Assembly: GCF_028368935.1 (NCBI RefSeq)
Contig: NZ_JAQNDK010000004.1
Location: 1,302,001-1,366,000, forward strand
Direction of reading: 5' to 3'
Length of the DNA stretch: 64,000 bases
Source: Sorangium aterium
GTDB taxonomy: Bacteria > Myxococcota_A > Polyangia > Polyangiales > Polyangiaceae
In this document: piece by piece, positions 16,444-25,694 of the stretch
Position numbering within the stretch: position 1 is the first letter of the stretch
Layout: each line of letters begins with the position of its first letter
Translations under genes and position numbers: made by a program
The notes under the pieces: model-generated
What the model was told of the DNA's origin: nothing
What the model saw: the letters and a program-made list of their open reading frames with translations, nothing else
Database searches by the model: none

Positions 16444-17592
16444 ATGAGGGATGTGGCGGCGCCGCTCGCGAGCGGCCTGGAAGGCGTGGTGGTGGCGGAG
16501 ACGCGGCTCTCGGAGGTGGACGGAGAGCGGGGGAGGCTCACCCTCGCGGGCCACGACGTCGAGGAGCTCGCCGGCGGCGGCGGGGTGACCTTCGAGGACA
16601 TGTGCGGGCTGCTCTGGGGCGGCACGCTGCCCGGGGCGGCGGAGCGGGAGTCGCTCCGGCGAGCGATCGCCGAGGGGCGGACGAGGGCCTTCGCGCTGCT
16701 CGGGCGGCTCGGGGACGCGCTCCAGGCCAGCGACGGGATGGATGCGCTCCGCGCCGCGGTCGCGCACCTCTCGGCCGACGTCCCGCCTGCGGCGATCGCC
16801 GGGGCGGTCGCGACGTTCGCCGCGGCGTGGGCGCGGCGCTGCGCGGGGGAGGCGCCGGTCGCGCCCGATCCGGCGCTCCGGCTCTCGGCCGACTACCTGC
16901 GCATGGCGCGGGGGGCCGCGGCGAGCGAGGCCGAGGCGCGCGAGCTCGACACGTACCTCGTGACGGTCTCGGATCACGGCATGAACGCGTCCACCTTCAC
17001 CGCGCGCGTTGTCACCTCGACGGGGTCGGACGCGATCTCGGCGGTGGTCGCGGCGATCGGCGCGCTGAAGGGGCCGCTCCACGGCGGCGCGCCCGGGCCG
17101 GTCCTCGACATGCTGGACGCGGTCGCGGCGAAGGCGGGCGAGGGCGGCGCGCCGCTGCCGGGCTGCGCCGAGCGCTGGATCCAGGCCGAGCTCGCCGCGG
17201 GCCGGCGGATCATGGGCATGGGCCACCGGATCTACCGGGTGAGGGATCCGCGGGCGGCGGTGCTCGAGCGGGCGATCGAGCGGCTCGGGCGGACGGCAGG
17301 CGGCGCGCAGAGCGCCCGGCTCGCGCTGGCGCGTGAGGTCGAGCGGGCGGCGGAGGCCGCGCTCCGCGCGCGGCATCCGGATCGCCCGCTGCGCGCGAAC
17401 GTCGAGTTCTACACGGCGGTGCTGCTCGACGCGCTCGGGCTGCCACGCGCGCTCTTCGCGCCGACCTTCGCGGTGGGCAGGGTCGCCGGCTGGTGCGCGC
17501 ACATCGACGAGCAACGGCGCGCGGGGCGGCTCATTCGCCCGAGCTCACGCTACATCGGGGGCGTCCCCGCAGCGGCAGCTCCGCCGCATTGA
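16444..17592 (+). CDS. Citrate synthase (CitA-like)
   Basis: A 382-residue type II citrate or 2-methylcitrate synthase condensing acetyl- or propionyl-CoA with oxaloacetate. It opens with GLEGVVVAETRLSEVDGERG, typical of the CitA branch. It has SDHGMNASTF, active-site H213 in GPLHGGA and H261 in MGHRIYRVRDPRA. The catalytic Asp position reads Glu (E321 in NVEFYTA), a conservative change I believe also occurs in related CitA proteins. Start chosen by the perfect Shine-Dalgarno at 16431-16440. It diverges from the HTH-fused paralogue and is probably controlled by the palindromes between them. Confidence 0.9.
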   Translation: MRDVAAPLASGLEGVVVAETRLSEVDGERGRLTLAGHDVEELAGGGGVTFEDMCGLLWGGTLPGAAERESLRRAIAEGRTRAFALLGRLGDALQASDGMDALRAAVAHLSADVPPAAIAGAVATFAAAWARRCAGEAPVAPDPALRLSADYLRMARGAAASEAEARELDTYLVTVSDHGMNASTFTARVVTSTGSDAISAVVAAIGALKGPLHGGAPGPVLDMLDAVAAKAGEGGAPLPGCAERWIQAELAAGRRIMGMGHRIYRVRDPRAAVLERAIERLGRTAGGAQSARLALAREVERAAEAALRARHPDRPLRANVEFYTAVLLDALGLPRALFAPTFAVGRVAGWCAHIDEQRRAGRLIRPSSRYIGGVPAAAAPPH

Positions 17593-17829
17593 GGCGTCGG
17601 GCCCGCCGCGCGCGCGGCGAGGCTGCTGGCAGGAGCGCTGGTCATCGCCGGCCATGAGGTCGACCTGCCCAGGTCGGACTTATTGAAGAGCCCGTGACGG
17701 CATTCGCTTCATCCCCGTCGTTCTGCCATCCTATCCGCACAGAAATTGCCGGAGAGGCCGCTCCAGAGCCCTGGGAGGGCAAAAGGAGAATGCCACGGGC
17801 GCAGGTAGGACGTTGTTCGTCCTGCAAAG

Positions 17830-17859
17830 TTGGCAGCCGCGCGGGGGCACTGTTATCGT
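17830..17859 (+). promoter_or_regulatory. Candidate imuA promoter
   Basis: TTGGCA (17830-17835), 18-bp spacer, TATCGT (17854-17859). The predicted transcript would begin at or next to the ATG at 17867, so the mRNA may be leaderless. The -10 half is covered by the LexA-like box. Confidence 0.55.
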
Positions 17860-17866
17860 GTTCAGT
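17850..17866. promoter_or_regulatory. LexA-type SOS box at the imuA start
   Basis: CTGTTATCGTGTTCAGT matches 14 of 17 positions of the M. xanthus LexA consensus CTRHAMRYBYGTTCAGS (recalled from the literature), including the full GTTCAG half. It abuts the imuA ATG and overlaps the candidate -10. Confidence 0.7.
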
Positions 17867-18667
17867 ATGTCGTCCGCCGCTCTTGCCGCTCCGCTCGCCC
17901 GGGACCTCCTGCGCCATACCCTCCCCGAGTTCGAAGCGCGCGCCAAGACGCTCCCGCTCGGCCTGCGGGAAATCAACGACGCGCTCCCGGAAGGGGGGCT
18001 GCCGCGCGGGGGGGTGGTGGAGCTCGCCGCGCCGCGGGGGCTGGGGCGGTCCACCTCGCTCGCCCTCTCCGCGTGCGCGTCGGCGCAAGCGGAGGCGCGG
18101 CTGCGCGGGACGAGCGCGACGGCGGGGGCGTGGTGCGCGTGGATCGACCCGAGCGGCTCGCTCTTCGCGCCGGCGGTCGCGCGCGCGCAGGTCGATCTGA
18201 GCCGGCTGCTCGTGGTGCGGCCCCCGCCGGAGGTGCTCGCGAAGGTCGCGGTCCGGATGGCGATGAGCCGGGCGTTCGCGGTGCTCGTGATCGACGTGGC
18301 CGGGGTCCCGGGGGCCTTCGGCCAGGGCGCGGGGAAGGGGGAGCGGAGCGCGCCCGGGGCGGGGCGCCGCGAGGAGGACCTCGCGCGCTGGGTCAACGTG
18401 GTGCGCAAGCTCGCCCTGGCGATCGAGGGGAGCGACGGGACGATCCTGCTCCTCACCGATCGCCAGGCGGCGCGGCCGATGCCCTTGCCGGTCGCGATGC
18501 GGCTGGAGCTCGAGCAGGTCGCCGAGAACCGGTTGATGGTCCGCGTCGCCAAGGACCGCCGAGGGCGCGTGACCTCGCCGACGCCGGTGGTGCTCGGGGA
18601 GCGGCCCGGGGACAGGGCAGAGCGGACGGCGGGCGGCGAGCCGCGGCCCGCGCTGTCGCGGGCGTGA
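17867..18667 (+). CDS. imuA: ImuA, RecA-like SOS mutagenesis factor
   Basis: A 266-residue RecA/SulA-like protein, first gene of the imuA-imuB-dnaE2 cassette. The N-terminal part (LPLGLREINDALPEGGLPRG, then GVVELAAP) matches the ImuA region preceding a degenerate P-loop. A later strand, AFAVLVIDVAG, resembles Walker B. ImuA partners ImuB and the error-prone polymerase in damage-induced mutagenesis. ATG 17867 is preferred to TTG 17813 because a LexA-like box and -10 hexamer lie directly before it. There is no Shine-Dalgarno sequence. Confidence 0.88.
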   Translation: MSSAALAAPLARDLLRHTLPEFEARAKTLPLGLREINDALPEGGLPRGGVVELAAPRGLGRSTSLALSACASAQAEARLRGTSATAGAWCAWIDPSGSLFAPAVARAQVDLSRLLVVRPPPEVLAKVAVRMAMSRAFAVLVIDVAGVPGAFGQGAGKGERSAPGAGRREEDLARWVNVVRKLALAIEGSDGTILLLTDRQAARPMPLPVAMRLELEQVAENRLMVRVAKDRRGRVTSPTPVVLGERPGDRAERTAGGEPRPALSRA

Positions 18668-18680
18668 GGGAGGAGAGGCG

Positions 18681-20549
18681 ATGGCGGTGAAGCGCATTGT
18701 GGCGATCGTGCTCCCGCAGCTCGCGTGCGAGCTGGTGAAGCAGCGTGGGCCGGTCTCGCCGAGCGGGAAGGCGCCGCTCGCGGTGATCCTCGGGGGCGAC
18801 GAGGAGCGCCGCGCGGCGGCCGCGCCGCGGCCCGAGCGCGAGCCGCAGGCGCCGGCGGCGGTGATCGACGTGGTCGACGACGAGGCGAGGCGGTACGGGG
18901 TGAGGCCGGGGCAGAAGGTCGTCGAGGCGGCGGCGCTGGTCGCCCACCTTGCGATCCACCGGGTGACGTTCGCCGAGATCGACGCGGCGCTCGGCCGGGT
19001 CGCGGAAGTGGCGCTCGGGCTCGGGGCGACGGCGGCGATCCAGCTCGGCGAGCAGGGCGCCCCGCGCGCCGGCGCGTCGCGGGCGAGCCGCGCTCCCGAG
19101 CGCGCCGCGAGCGAGGCGAGGAGCCCCTGGGGCGACGGCCCGTACGACACGGTGTGGCTCGACATCACCGGGGCGTCGCACCTCGTCGGCGGCGAGGAGG
19201 CGCTGCTCGGCGAGCTCGGCGAGCGCGTCGCGGCGCTCGGCCACCGGGCGCGGCTCGCGATCGCCGACGGACCGCGGCTCGCGCAGGCGCTCGCGCGCTT
19301 CGGCGCGCACGCGGACGGCGGGGGAGGGGCGGAGGCCCCGATCGCGCCGCCGGGCAAGGGGGCGCAGGCGATCGGGCCCTTGCCGGTGCAGGCGCTCCCG
19401 GTCGAGCGCGAGGTGGCGAGCTTCCTCGTCCGGCTCGGCGTGCTCCGCGTCGAGGATCTCGCGCGCCTGCCGCGGGCGCAGGTGGCGGCGCGGCTGGGGC
19501 CGCGGACGGCCGACGTGATGGAGCTCCTCGCCGGGCGCGATCCCGTGCCGCTCCTGCCGTTCGAGGTGCCCCGGCTGCTCGAGGAGGAGGTGCTCTTCGA
19601 CGAGCCGATCGAGAGCGCCGAGTCGCTCCTGTTCGTGCTGCGCGGCATGACGTCGCGGATCGCTTCGCGGCTCGCCGCGCGCGGGGAGGCGTGCGGGCGG
19701 CTCAACGTGGCGATCGCCTACGATCGCTCGATCGCGCGGCTCCGCCTCGGCGAGCGCGAGGACGACGGCGCCGCCGCGGCGCTCCTGGAAGACGACGGGC
19801 GCGGCCCTTCGCTGCGCTTCCACGTCGACATGCCGGTGCCCCTCTCGGACGCGGGCGATCTGCTCCGCCCGCTGAAGGCGAAGCTCGAGCGGATCGAGCT
19901 CGCGGCGCCCGCGGTGGGGGTCCACGTCATCGCCTCGCGCATCGCGCGGGCTCGTCGGGTGCAGCTCGATCTGTCGCGCGACCGGTCGGTCGATCCCGAC
20001 AGCCTGCCGGCGCTCCTGGCCGAGCTCTCGGCGGAGATCGGCCAGGAGCGGGTGGGCATCCTGGAGATCGCCGACGCGCACCGCCCCGAGGCGCGCTCGC
20101 GGCTCGTGCCGGCTTCTGGCGAGGCGGCCATGACGCGCGCGTCCGCCGCGGCCCGCGCGCGCGCTGCGGCGGATCGGGGCGCGGCGGAGCAGGCGGAGGG
20201 CGCGGACGCGCCGGCGCTCGAGCCCGCGCGGCTCCTCGCGCAGCCGATCCCGCTCGGCCGGGTGGGGCGCGGGGCGATCGTGGCCGTCGATCGGCACCTC
20301 TACGCGATCGAGCGGCTCTCCTTCGTGATGCGGATCGACGCGGTGGAGTGGTGGACGCCCACGCCGGCGTCGCGCGATTACGCGCGCGCCTGGCTCGTCT
20401 CGGGCTCTCCGTCCGGCAAGGCCGCCCCGGCGCGCCTCGGCGAGCTGCGCCCTCCTCGAGACGGCGCGAGCGCGAGCTCCTGCGGCGAAGCGTGGATCTA
20501 CGTCGACCGCGCGACGGGCGAGGCCTTCCTGCAGGGGTGGTGCGAGTGA
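18681..20549 (+). CDS. imuB: ImuB, catalytically inactive Y-family polymerase homologue
   Basis: 622 residues resembling DinB/ImuB. It begins IVAIVLPQLACE, without the DxDxFFxxVE metal motif of active Y-family polymerases, and retains VWLDITGASHLVGGEEALL typical of ImuB. The C-terminal third contains disordered Ala/Arg-rich stretches. ImuB is the hub that links ImuA, the beta clamp and DnaE2. It lies 13 bp after imuA and overlaps dnaE2 by four bases. GAGGAGAGGCG precedes the ATG. Confidence 0.9.
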   Translation: MAVKRIVAIVLPQLACELVKQRGPVSPSGKAPLAVILGGDEERRAAAAPRPEREPQAPAAVIDVVDDEARRYGVRPGQKVVEAAALVAHLAIHRVTFAEIDAALGRVAEVALGLGATAAIQLGEQGAPRAGASRASRAPERAASEARSPWGDGPYDTVWLDITGASHLVGGEEALLGELGERVAALGHRARLAIADGPRLAQALARFGAHADGGGGAEAPIAPPGKGAQAIGPLPVQALPVEREVASFLVRLGVLRVEDLARLPRAQVAARLGPRTADVMELLAGRDPVPLLPFEVPRLLEEEVLFDEPIESAESLLFVLRGMTSRIASRLAARGEACGRLNVAIAYDRSIARLRLGEREDDGAAAALLEDDGRGPSLRFHVDMPVPLSDAGDLLRPLKAKLERIELAAPAVGVHVIASRIARARRVQLDLSRDRSVDPDSLPALLAELSAEIGQERVGILEIADAHRPEARSRLVPASGEAAMTRASAAARARAAADRGAAEQAEGADAPALEPARLLAQPIPLGRVGRGAIVAVDRHLYAIERLSFVMRIDAVEWWTPTPASRDYARAWLVSGSPSGKAAPARLGELRPPRDGASASSCGEAWIYVDRATGEAFLQGWCE

Positions 20550-23500
20550 GCGCCGGCGCGTCGGTCCCGTTCGTGGAGCTCTGCGGCCGCTCCTGCTTCT
20601 CTTTCCTGGAGGGCGCCTCGCACCCCGAGGAGCTCGTGCACCGCGCCAAGGAGCTCGGCCTCGAGGGGCTCGCGCTCTGTGATCGCGACGGGATCTACGG
20701 CAGCGTGCGGGCGCACACGGCGGCGAAGAAGGTCGAGCAGCGGGTGATCGTCGGGGCCGAGCTGACGCTGGGCGCGCCGCGCGGGGGCGGCGAGCGCGGG
20801 CCGGAGGTCCGGCCGTCGGTAGTCCTCCTGGTCGAGGACAGCGAGGGTTACGCGAACCTCTGCCGCCTGCTCACGATCGCGCACGCCGAGTGCGAGAAGG
20901 GGATGGCGAGCATCTCGGCGGAGGCGATCGCGGCCGCGCAGCGGGGCCTCTCCGCGATCGTGCCGCTCGATCCTCTCGTGCCCGCAGGCGTCTCCGGCGC
21001 GCTCATCGGCGCGCTGCGCGACGCGTTCGGCGAGCGCGCGCTCGTCGCGACCTGGAAGCACCTCGACCGCCGTGACGGCGAGCGCGTCGCGGCGGCCCTC
21101 GCGGCGGAGCGCCGCTACGGCCCCTGCGTGGTGGCGACGGCGCGCCCGCTCTATCATCACCCGTCGCGCAAGCCGCTCGCGGACGTGCTCGCGTGCATCC
21201 GGACCAAGACCACGCTCGATCAAGCGGGGACGCGGATCGCGCCGAACGCGGAGGCGTACGTGCGGTCCGGCGCGCAGATGGCGGCGCTGTTCCGCGATCA
21301 TCCGGCCTGGATCGCGCGCACGGTGGAGGTCGCGTCCCGCTGCCGCTTCTCGCTGTCCGAGCTCCGCTACAGCTTCCCGAGCGACGCCCTCTGCATGCCG
21401 GGGGAGACGTCGGATCAGGCGCTGCGCCGCCTCACCGAGGAGGGTTGCCGCGACCGTTACCCGGAGGGGACGCCGCCTCCGGTGCGCGCGCAGATCGAGA
21501 AGGAGCTCGCCTTGATCGCGAAGCTCGGCGTGGCGCCTTATTTCCTCAGCGTGCAGCAGGTCGTGAAGATCGCGCGCGCGCGGCAGATCCTCTGCCAGGG
21601 CCGCGGGAGCGCGGCGAACAGCGCGGTGTGCTTCGTGCTCGGCGTGACGGCGGTGGACCCGGCCCGGTCGAGCCTGCTCTTCGAGCGCTTCCTTTCGGAG
21701 GAGCGCCACGAGCCTCCGGACATCGACGTCGATTTCGAGCACGAGCGCCGGGAGGAGGTGATCCAGGCGATCTACGAGATGTACGGGCGCGACCGGGCGG
21801 CGATGGTCTCGGAGGTGATCGCCTACCGCGGCAAGAGCGCGCTCCGCGAGGTCGGCAAGGCGTTCGGCTTCTCGGCGGATCAGGTCGATCGGCTGAGCGG
21901 CCTCGTGCTCCACCACGAGGCGGACATCACCGAGCAGCGGGTCAGCGAGGCGGGCCTCGATCCGGATGACGTGCGCGTCCGGCAGGCCGTCATGATGGCG
22001 AGCGCGCTCGAGGGTTTCCCGCGTCATCTCTCGATCCACGTGGGCGGCTTCGTGCTGTCGTCGGAGCCGCTGCACAAGGTGGCCCCGGTCGAGCCTGCGC
22101 GGATGGAGGGCCGCACGGTGATCCCGTGGGACAAGGACGATCTCGACGATCTCGGCTTCTTCAAGATCGACGTCCTGGCGCTCGGCATGCTGACGGCGAT
22201 CCGCAAGGCGCTCGGTTTGATCCACTCGGACCGGTACGCCGGGCTCGTGGCTCCCTCGGTTGACGCTGCAGGGGCCCCTGCGCCCGCGGGGGCCTCGCTC
22301 CACGCGGGCCGAGGCGCCGCGTTCGATCCGATCGCGGCGCTCGCGCAGATCCCGCCAGAGGATCCGGCTGTCTACGAGGCCATCGGCCGGGCCGACACGG
22401 TGGGGGTGTTCCAGATCGAGAGCCGCGCGCAGATGGCGATGCTCCCGCGGCTGAAGCCGAGCAAGTTCTACGACCTGGTGATCGAGGTGGCGATCGTGCG
22501 CCCCGGGCCCATCCAGGGCGGGATGGTGCACCCCTACCTGCGCCGGCGGACGGGGCAGGAGCCGCCGGTGTCTCCGCACCCGTGCCTGGATCCCATCCTG
22601 GAGCGCACGCTCGGCGTTCCGCTCTTCCAGGAGCAGGTGATGCAGATCGCGATGGTCGGCGCGGGCTACACGCCGGGCGAGGCCGACCAGCTGCGCCGCG
22701 ACATGGCGGCGTGGAAGAAGCACGGGCGCCTGGAGCGGCACCGCGGGCGGCTCATCCAGGGCTTCGCCGAGCAGGGGATCTCGGCGAAGTTCGGGGAGAT
22801 GCTCTACCAGCAGATCCAGGGCTTCGGGGAGTACGGCTTCCCGGAGTCGCACGCGGCGAGCTTCGCGCTCCTCGTGTACGCGTCGGCCTGGCTCAAGGTC
22901 CACCACCAGGCGGCGTTCACCTGCGCGCTGCTCAACGCGCAGCCGATGGGGTTCTACAGCCCGTCGGCGCTTGTGCAGGACGCGCAGCGGCACGGCGTGG
23001 AGGTGCGGCCGGTGTGCGTTGTGCAGAGCGCGTGGGACGCGGCCCTCGAGCCCGGCGCCGAGCCCTCGGCGGGCCCGGCGCTGCGGCTCGGCATGCGGCT
23101 CGTGAAGGGGCTCGGCGAGGCGGCCGTAGCGGCGATCGTGGCGGCGCGCGAGGAGGCGCCGTTCACGAGCCTCCCGGATCTCGTGAGGCGCACGGAGCTG
23201 AAGAAGAACGAGGTGGAGGCGCTCGCAGAGGCGGGCGCGCTCGCCGCGCTGGTGCCTGCCCGGAGAGAGGCGCTCTGGCGCGCGCGCGCCCCCCGCGTCG
23301 AGGGGTTGTTCGAGGGCGTTTCGATCGAGCAGGACCGGGACGTCGGGCTCCCTCCGCTCAGGCCGCTGGAGCAGCTCGCGCTGGACTACGGGCGCGTGGG
23401 TCTGTCGCTGCACGACCACCCGATGCGGCACGTGCGGCGGGTGCTCAAGCGGCGGCGCGGCGCCGGGCGCGTGCGTACCGCAGAGGAGATCAAGGCCGCG

Positions 23501-23794
23501 CGCGACGGGGAGAGCGTGCGCGTCGCCGGGATGGTGGTCGGACGCCAGCGGCCGGCGACCGCGAGCGGCGTGACGTTCATGACGCTCGAGGACGAGACCG
23601 GCGTGGTCAACGTCATCGTCCAGAGGCAGGTCTTCGCGGAGTACGAGCACGTGGCGAGGAACGCGGCGCTCTTGCTCGTCGCCGGGCGGGTCGAGCGGCA
23701 GGGCCAGGTCGTCCACGTCCTCGCGCGCGAGCTCGATCGGCTGGAGCTGCCCAGCGGCGAGGAGATCGCGCTCAAGTCGCGCGACTACCGCTGA
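20546..23794 (+). CDS. dnaE2: Error-prone DNA polymerase DnaE2 (ImuC)
   Basis: A 1082-residue C-family polymerase, the catalytic member of the SOS mutasome. The N-terminal PHP-like domain starts FVELCGRSCFSFLEGASHPE; the metal-binding HxH of active PHP domains is CGR here, as expected for a DnaE2 without proofreading. The polymerase palm has PDIDVDFEHERREEV around residue 390. The helix-hairpin-helix region and an OB fold (VAGMVVGRQRP..MTLEDETG) follow near the C-terminus. GTG 20546 overlaps the imuB stop (GTGA). Length is normal for DnaE2. Confidence 0.93.
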   Translation: MSAGASVPFVELCGRSCFSFLEGASHPEELVHRAKELGLEGLALCDRDGIYGSVRAHTAAKKVEQRVIVGAELTLGAPRGGGERGPEVRPSVVLLVEDSEGYANLCRLLTIAHAECEKGMASISAEAIAAAQRGLSAIVPLDPLVPAGVSGALIGALRDAFGERALVATWKHLDRRDGERVAAALAAERRYGPCVVATARPLYHHPSRKPLADVLACIRTKTTLDQAGTRIAPNAEAYVRSGAQMAALFRDHPAWIARTVEVASRCRFSLSELRYSFPSDALCMPGETSDQALRRLTEEGCRDRYPEGTPPPVRAQIEKELALIAKLGVAPYFLSVQQVVKIARARQILCQGRGSAANSAVCFVLGVTAVDPARSSLLFERFLSEERHEPPDIDVDFEHERREEVIQAIYEMYGRDRAAMVSEVIAYRGKSALREVGKAFGFSADQVDRLSGLVLHHEADITEQRVSEAGLDPDDVRVRQAVMMASALEGFPRHLSIHVGGFVLSSEPLHKVAPVEPARMEGRTVIPWDKDDLDDLGFFKIDVLALGMLTAIRKALGLIHSDRYAGLVAPSVDAAGAPAPAGASLHAGRGAAFDPIAALAQIPPEDPAVYEAIGRADTVGVFQIESRAQMAMLPRLKPSKFYDLVIEVAIVRPGPIQGGMVHPYLRRRTGQEPPVSPHPCLDPILERTLGVPLFQEQVMQIAMVGAGYTPGEADQLRRDMAAWKKHGRLERHRGRLIQGFAEQGISAKFGEMLYQQIQGFGEYGFPESHAASFALLVYASAWLKVHHQAAFTCALLNAQPMGFYSPSALVQDAQRHGVEVRPVCVVQSAWDAALEPGAEPSAGPALRLGMRLVKGLGEAAVAAIVAAREEAPFTSLPDLVRRTELKKNEVEALAEAGALAALVPARREALWRARAPRVEGLFEGVSIEQDRDVGLPPLRPLEQLALDYGRVGLSLHDHPMRHVRRVLKRRRGAGRVRTAEEIKAARDGESVRVAGMVVGRQRPATASGVTFMTLEDETGVVNVIVQRQVFAEYEHVARNAALLLVAGRVERQGQVVHVLARELDRLELPSGEEIALKSRDYR

Positions 23795-23862
23795 GGGCGC
23801 GCCGGCGTCGCGCTCCCGGAGCCCAGGGCGATCGGCGACGACCTCGTCGACCAACGCGCTCG

Positions 23863-25512
23863 TCAGCGGGCGGCGACGACCTCGTCGATCAGTGAGAGCA
23901 GCGTCGCCGCGTCGAACGGCTTCAGGAGCAGCCGGGCGTCGATCTGCTGCAGGAACGCCTTGCTGCGCTCCGTGAAGGCGCCGCCGGTCAGGAACACGAC
24001 ACGGCGCTGCTGCTCGGGCGCGTGCTCGGCAAGTGAGGTGTAAAAGTCCATTCCCGTCATGTCGGGCATCATGAGGTCGCACAGGATGGCGTCGTACCGC
24101 TCTCCGGCGCGGATCCGGCGGAGCGCGTCGCGCGCGCTCGCGGTCGCGGTCGTCTCGTGCCGTGGCTCGAGCGTCCCCGCGATGGCCCGCGTGAGCAGCG
24201 GCTCATCATCGATGATGAGGACCCGTTGTCGCGGCGCCGCCTCCGGCGCGAGCGCGTCGAGGCTGCCGCTCTCGCGCGGCCACCTCGACGCGCCGGAGCC
24301 GGGCGCCGCAGAGGCGTGCGCCTCGCTGGCCGCGGCGGCGGGGAGGACGAGGCGGAACGTGCTCCCGTTGCCGGGGCGGCTGTCCACCTCGATCCGACCC
24401 CCCAGCGCCGTGACGATGGAGTGGCAGATCGCGAGCCCCAACCCGAGCCCTTCGCCAGCTTCTTTGCTCGTGTAGAACGGCTCGAAGATCCGCCCGAGCG
24501 ACTCGGGCGCGATCCCGGCGCCCGTGTCGCGCACCTCGACGACGACCGCCCCCTCGGCGTCACAGCGCGTCGAGAGCTCGATCTCGTTCTGCTCGGCGAG
24601 CCCCTCGGGGATGGCCTGCGCGGCGTTCACGATGAGGTTCAGGAAGACCTGCGCGAGCCGCGGCTCGTTCGCCTGGACGGGCGGCACCTCCTGGAAGCTC
24701 CGGACGACGCGGGCGCGGTGTCGGATCTCGTTCATCGCCATGTGGATGCAGGAGTCGAGCACCCGCCGGGGGTCGACCGGCCCGCGGCGGTCCTCCTCGG
24801 CGCGCGAGAAGCTGTGGAGATCGCGCACGATGATCCGCACCCGCTCGGCGCCCTCGCGCGCGTCCTCCAGCAGGCTCAGCACGTCGGAGAGCTCGCTCGA
24901 TGACGCGCGGCCGTCGCCGTGAGAGCGAGCCCAGGGGCCGCCGCGCGCAGCGCTATTCCGCCGATCGAGCGAGCCGATGCGCCGGATGGCCGCGTCGACG
25001 TTCGTGATGACGAAGGCGAGGGGGTTGTTGATCTCGTGGGCGACGCCGGCGGCCAGCGTGCCGACGCTCGCCATGCGACCGGCGCCGACGAGGCGGACCT
25101 GCGTCTGCGCGAGCGCCCGGCGCGAGACGGCGTCGCGCGCGGCGCGCTCGCGGACGACGGAGAGCCGCGCCCGGGGGCCCGCGCCGTCGCCGCCCGCGAG
25201 CAGGAAATCGCTCGCGCCGGCCGCGAGGATGCCGTCGATGTCCGCGTCGCGCTCGGTGATCGCGAGGACGAACACCGCATCGCCGCCGGGCTGCGCCCGC
25301 ACGCGGCTGCAGAGCGCGGCGGCGCTGGCGGGCTCGCTCCAATCGACGGCGAGCACCGGTGGCGCCTCGCCCAGGCACCGCTCCAGGGCGTGCGCGGGAT
25401 CGGAGGTGACGCCGACGTCCGGCACATGGCGTCGGATCAGCGCTTCGAATCGCTCGCTCGCCGCGGCGCACCCGCGGAGGAGCAGGATGGCGGCCGGCTC
25501 CGCGCAGCCCAT
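23863..25512 (-). CDS. Hybrid histidine kinase with N-terminal pseudo-receiver and C-terminal receiver
   Basis: 549 residues. Residues 7-125 look like a receiver lacking the usual acidic pair. Dimerisation/phosphotransfer follows with H159 in GVAHEINNPLAF, then an ATPase domain with NLIVNAAQAI (N box), DTGAGI (G1) and GLGLGLAI (G2). A Ser/Ala-rich linker leads to a complete receiver (LIIDDEP, Asp in LCDLMMPDMTG, Lys in LLKPFD). No transmembrane segment, so probably cytoplasmic. It is the last gene of a minus-strand run with smc. The region upstream holds two copies of GTCCTTCGARGA (25527 and 25551). Confidence 0.9.
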   Translation of the reverse strand: MGCAEPAAILLLRGCAAASERFEALIRRHVPDVGVTSDPAHALERCLGEAPPVLAVDWSEPASAAALCSRVRAQPGGDAVFVLAITERDADIDGILAAGASDFLLAGGDGAGPRARLSVVRERAARDAVSRRALAQTQVRLVGAGRMASVGTLAAGVAHEINNPLAFVITNVDAAIRRIGSLDRRNSAARGGPWARSHGDGRASSSELSDVLSLLEDAREGAERVRIIVRDLHSFSRAEEDRRGPVDPRRVLDSCIHMAMNEIRHRARVVRSFQEVPPVQANEPRLAQVFLNLIVNAAQAIPEGLAEQNEIELSTRCDAEGAVVVEVRDTGAGIAPESLGRIFEPFYTSKEAGEGLGLGLAICHSIVTALGGRIEVDSRPGNGSTFRLVLPAAAASEAHASAAPGSGASRWPRESGSLDALAPEAAPRQRVLIIDDEPLLTRAIAGTLEPRHETTATASARDALRRIRAGERYDAILCDLMMPDMTGMDFYTSLAEHAPEQQRRVVFLTGGAFTERSKAFLQQIDARLLLKPFDAATLLSLIDEVVAAR

Positions 25513-25694
25513 CGACGTCCTCTCAGCTGTCCTTCGAAGACCCGTTTCAGGAGTCCTTCGAGGATCCTTACCGCATCTCCACCCCGGCGTGCAGGCATGG
25601 TGATCCGTTCCGCTGCGCCTGCCAGGCGACCTCGTCGCGTCGCCGGTCTCCTTCGAGCCGCTCGCGAGCCGATCGGCTCGCCCGCTTCGCGCGG

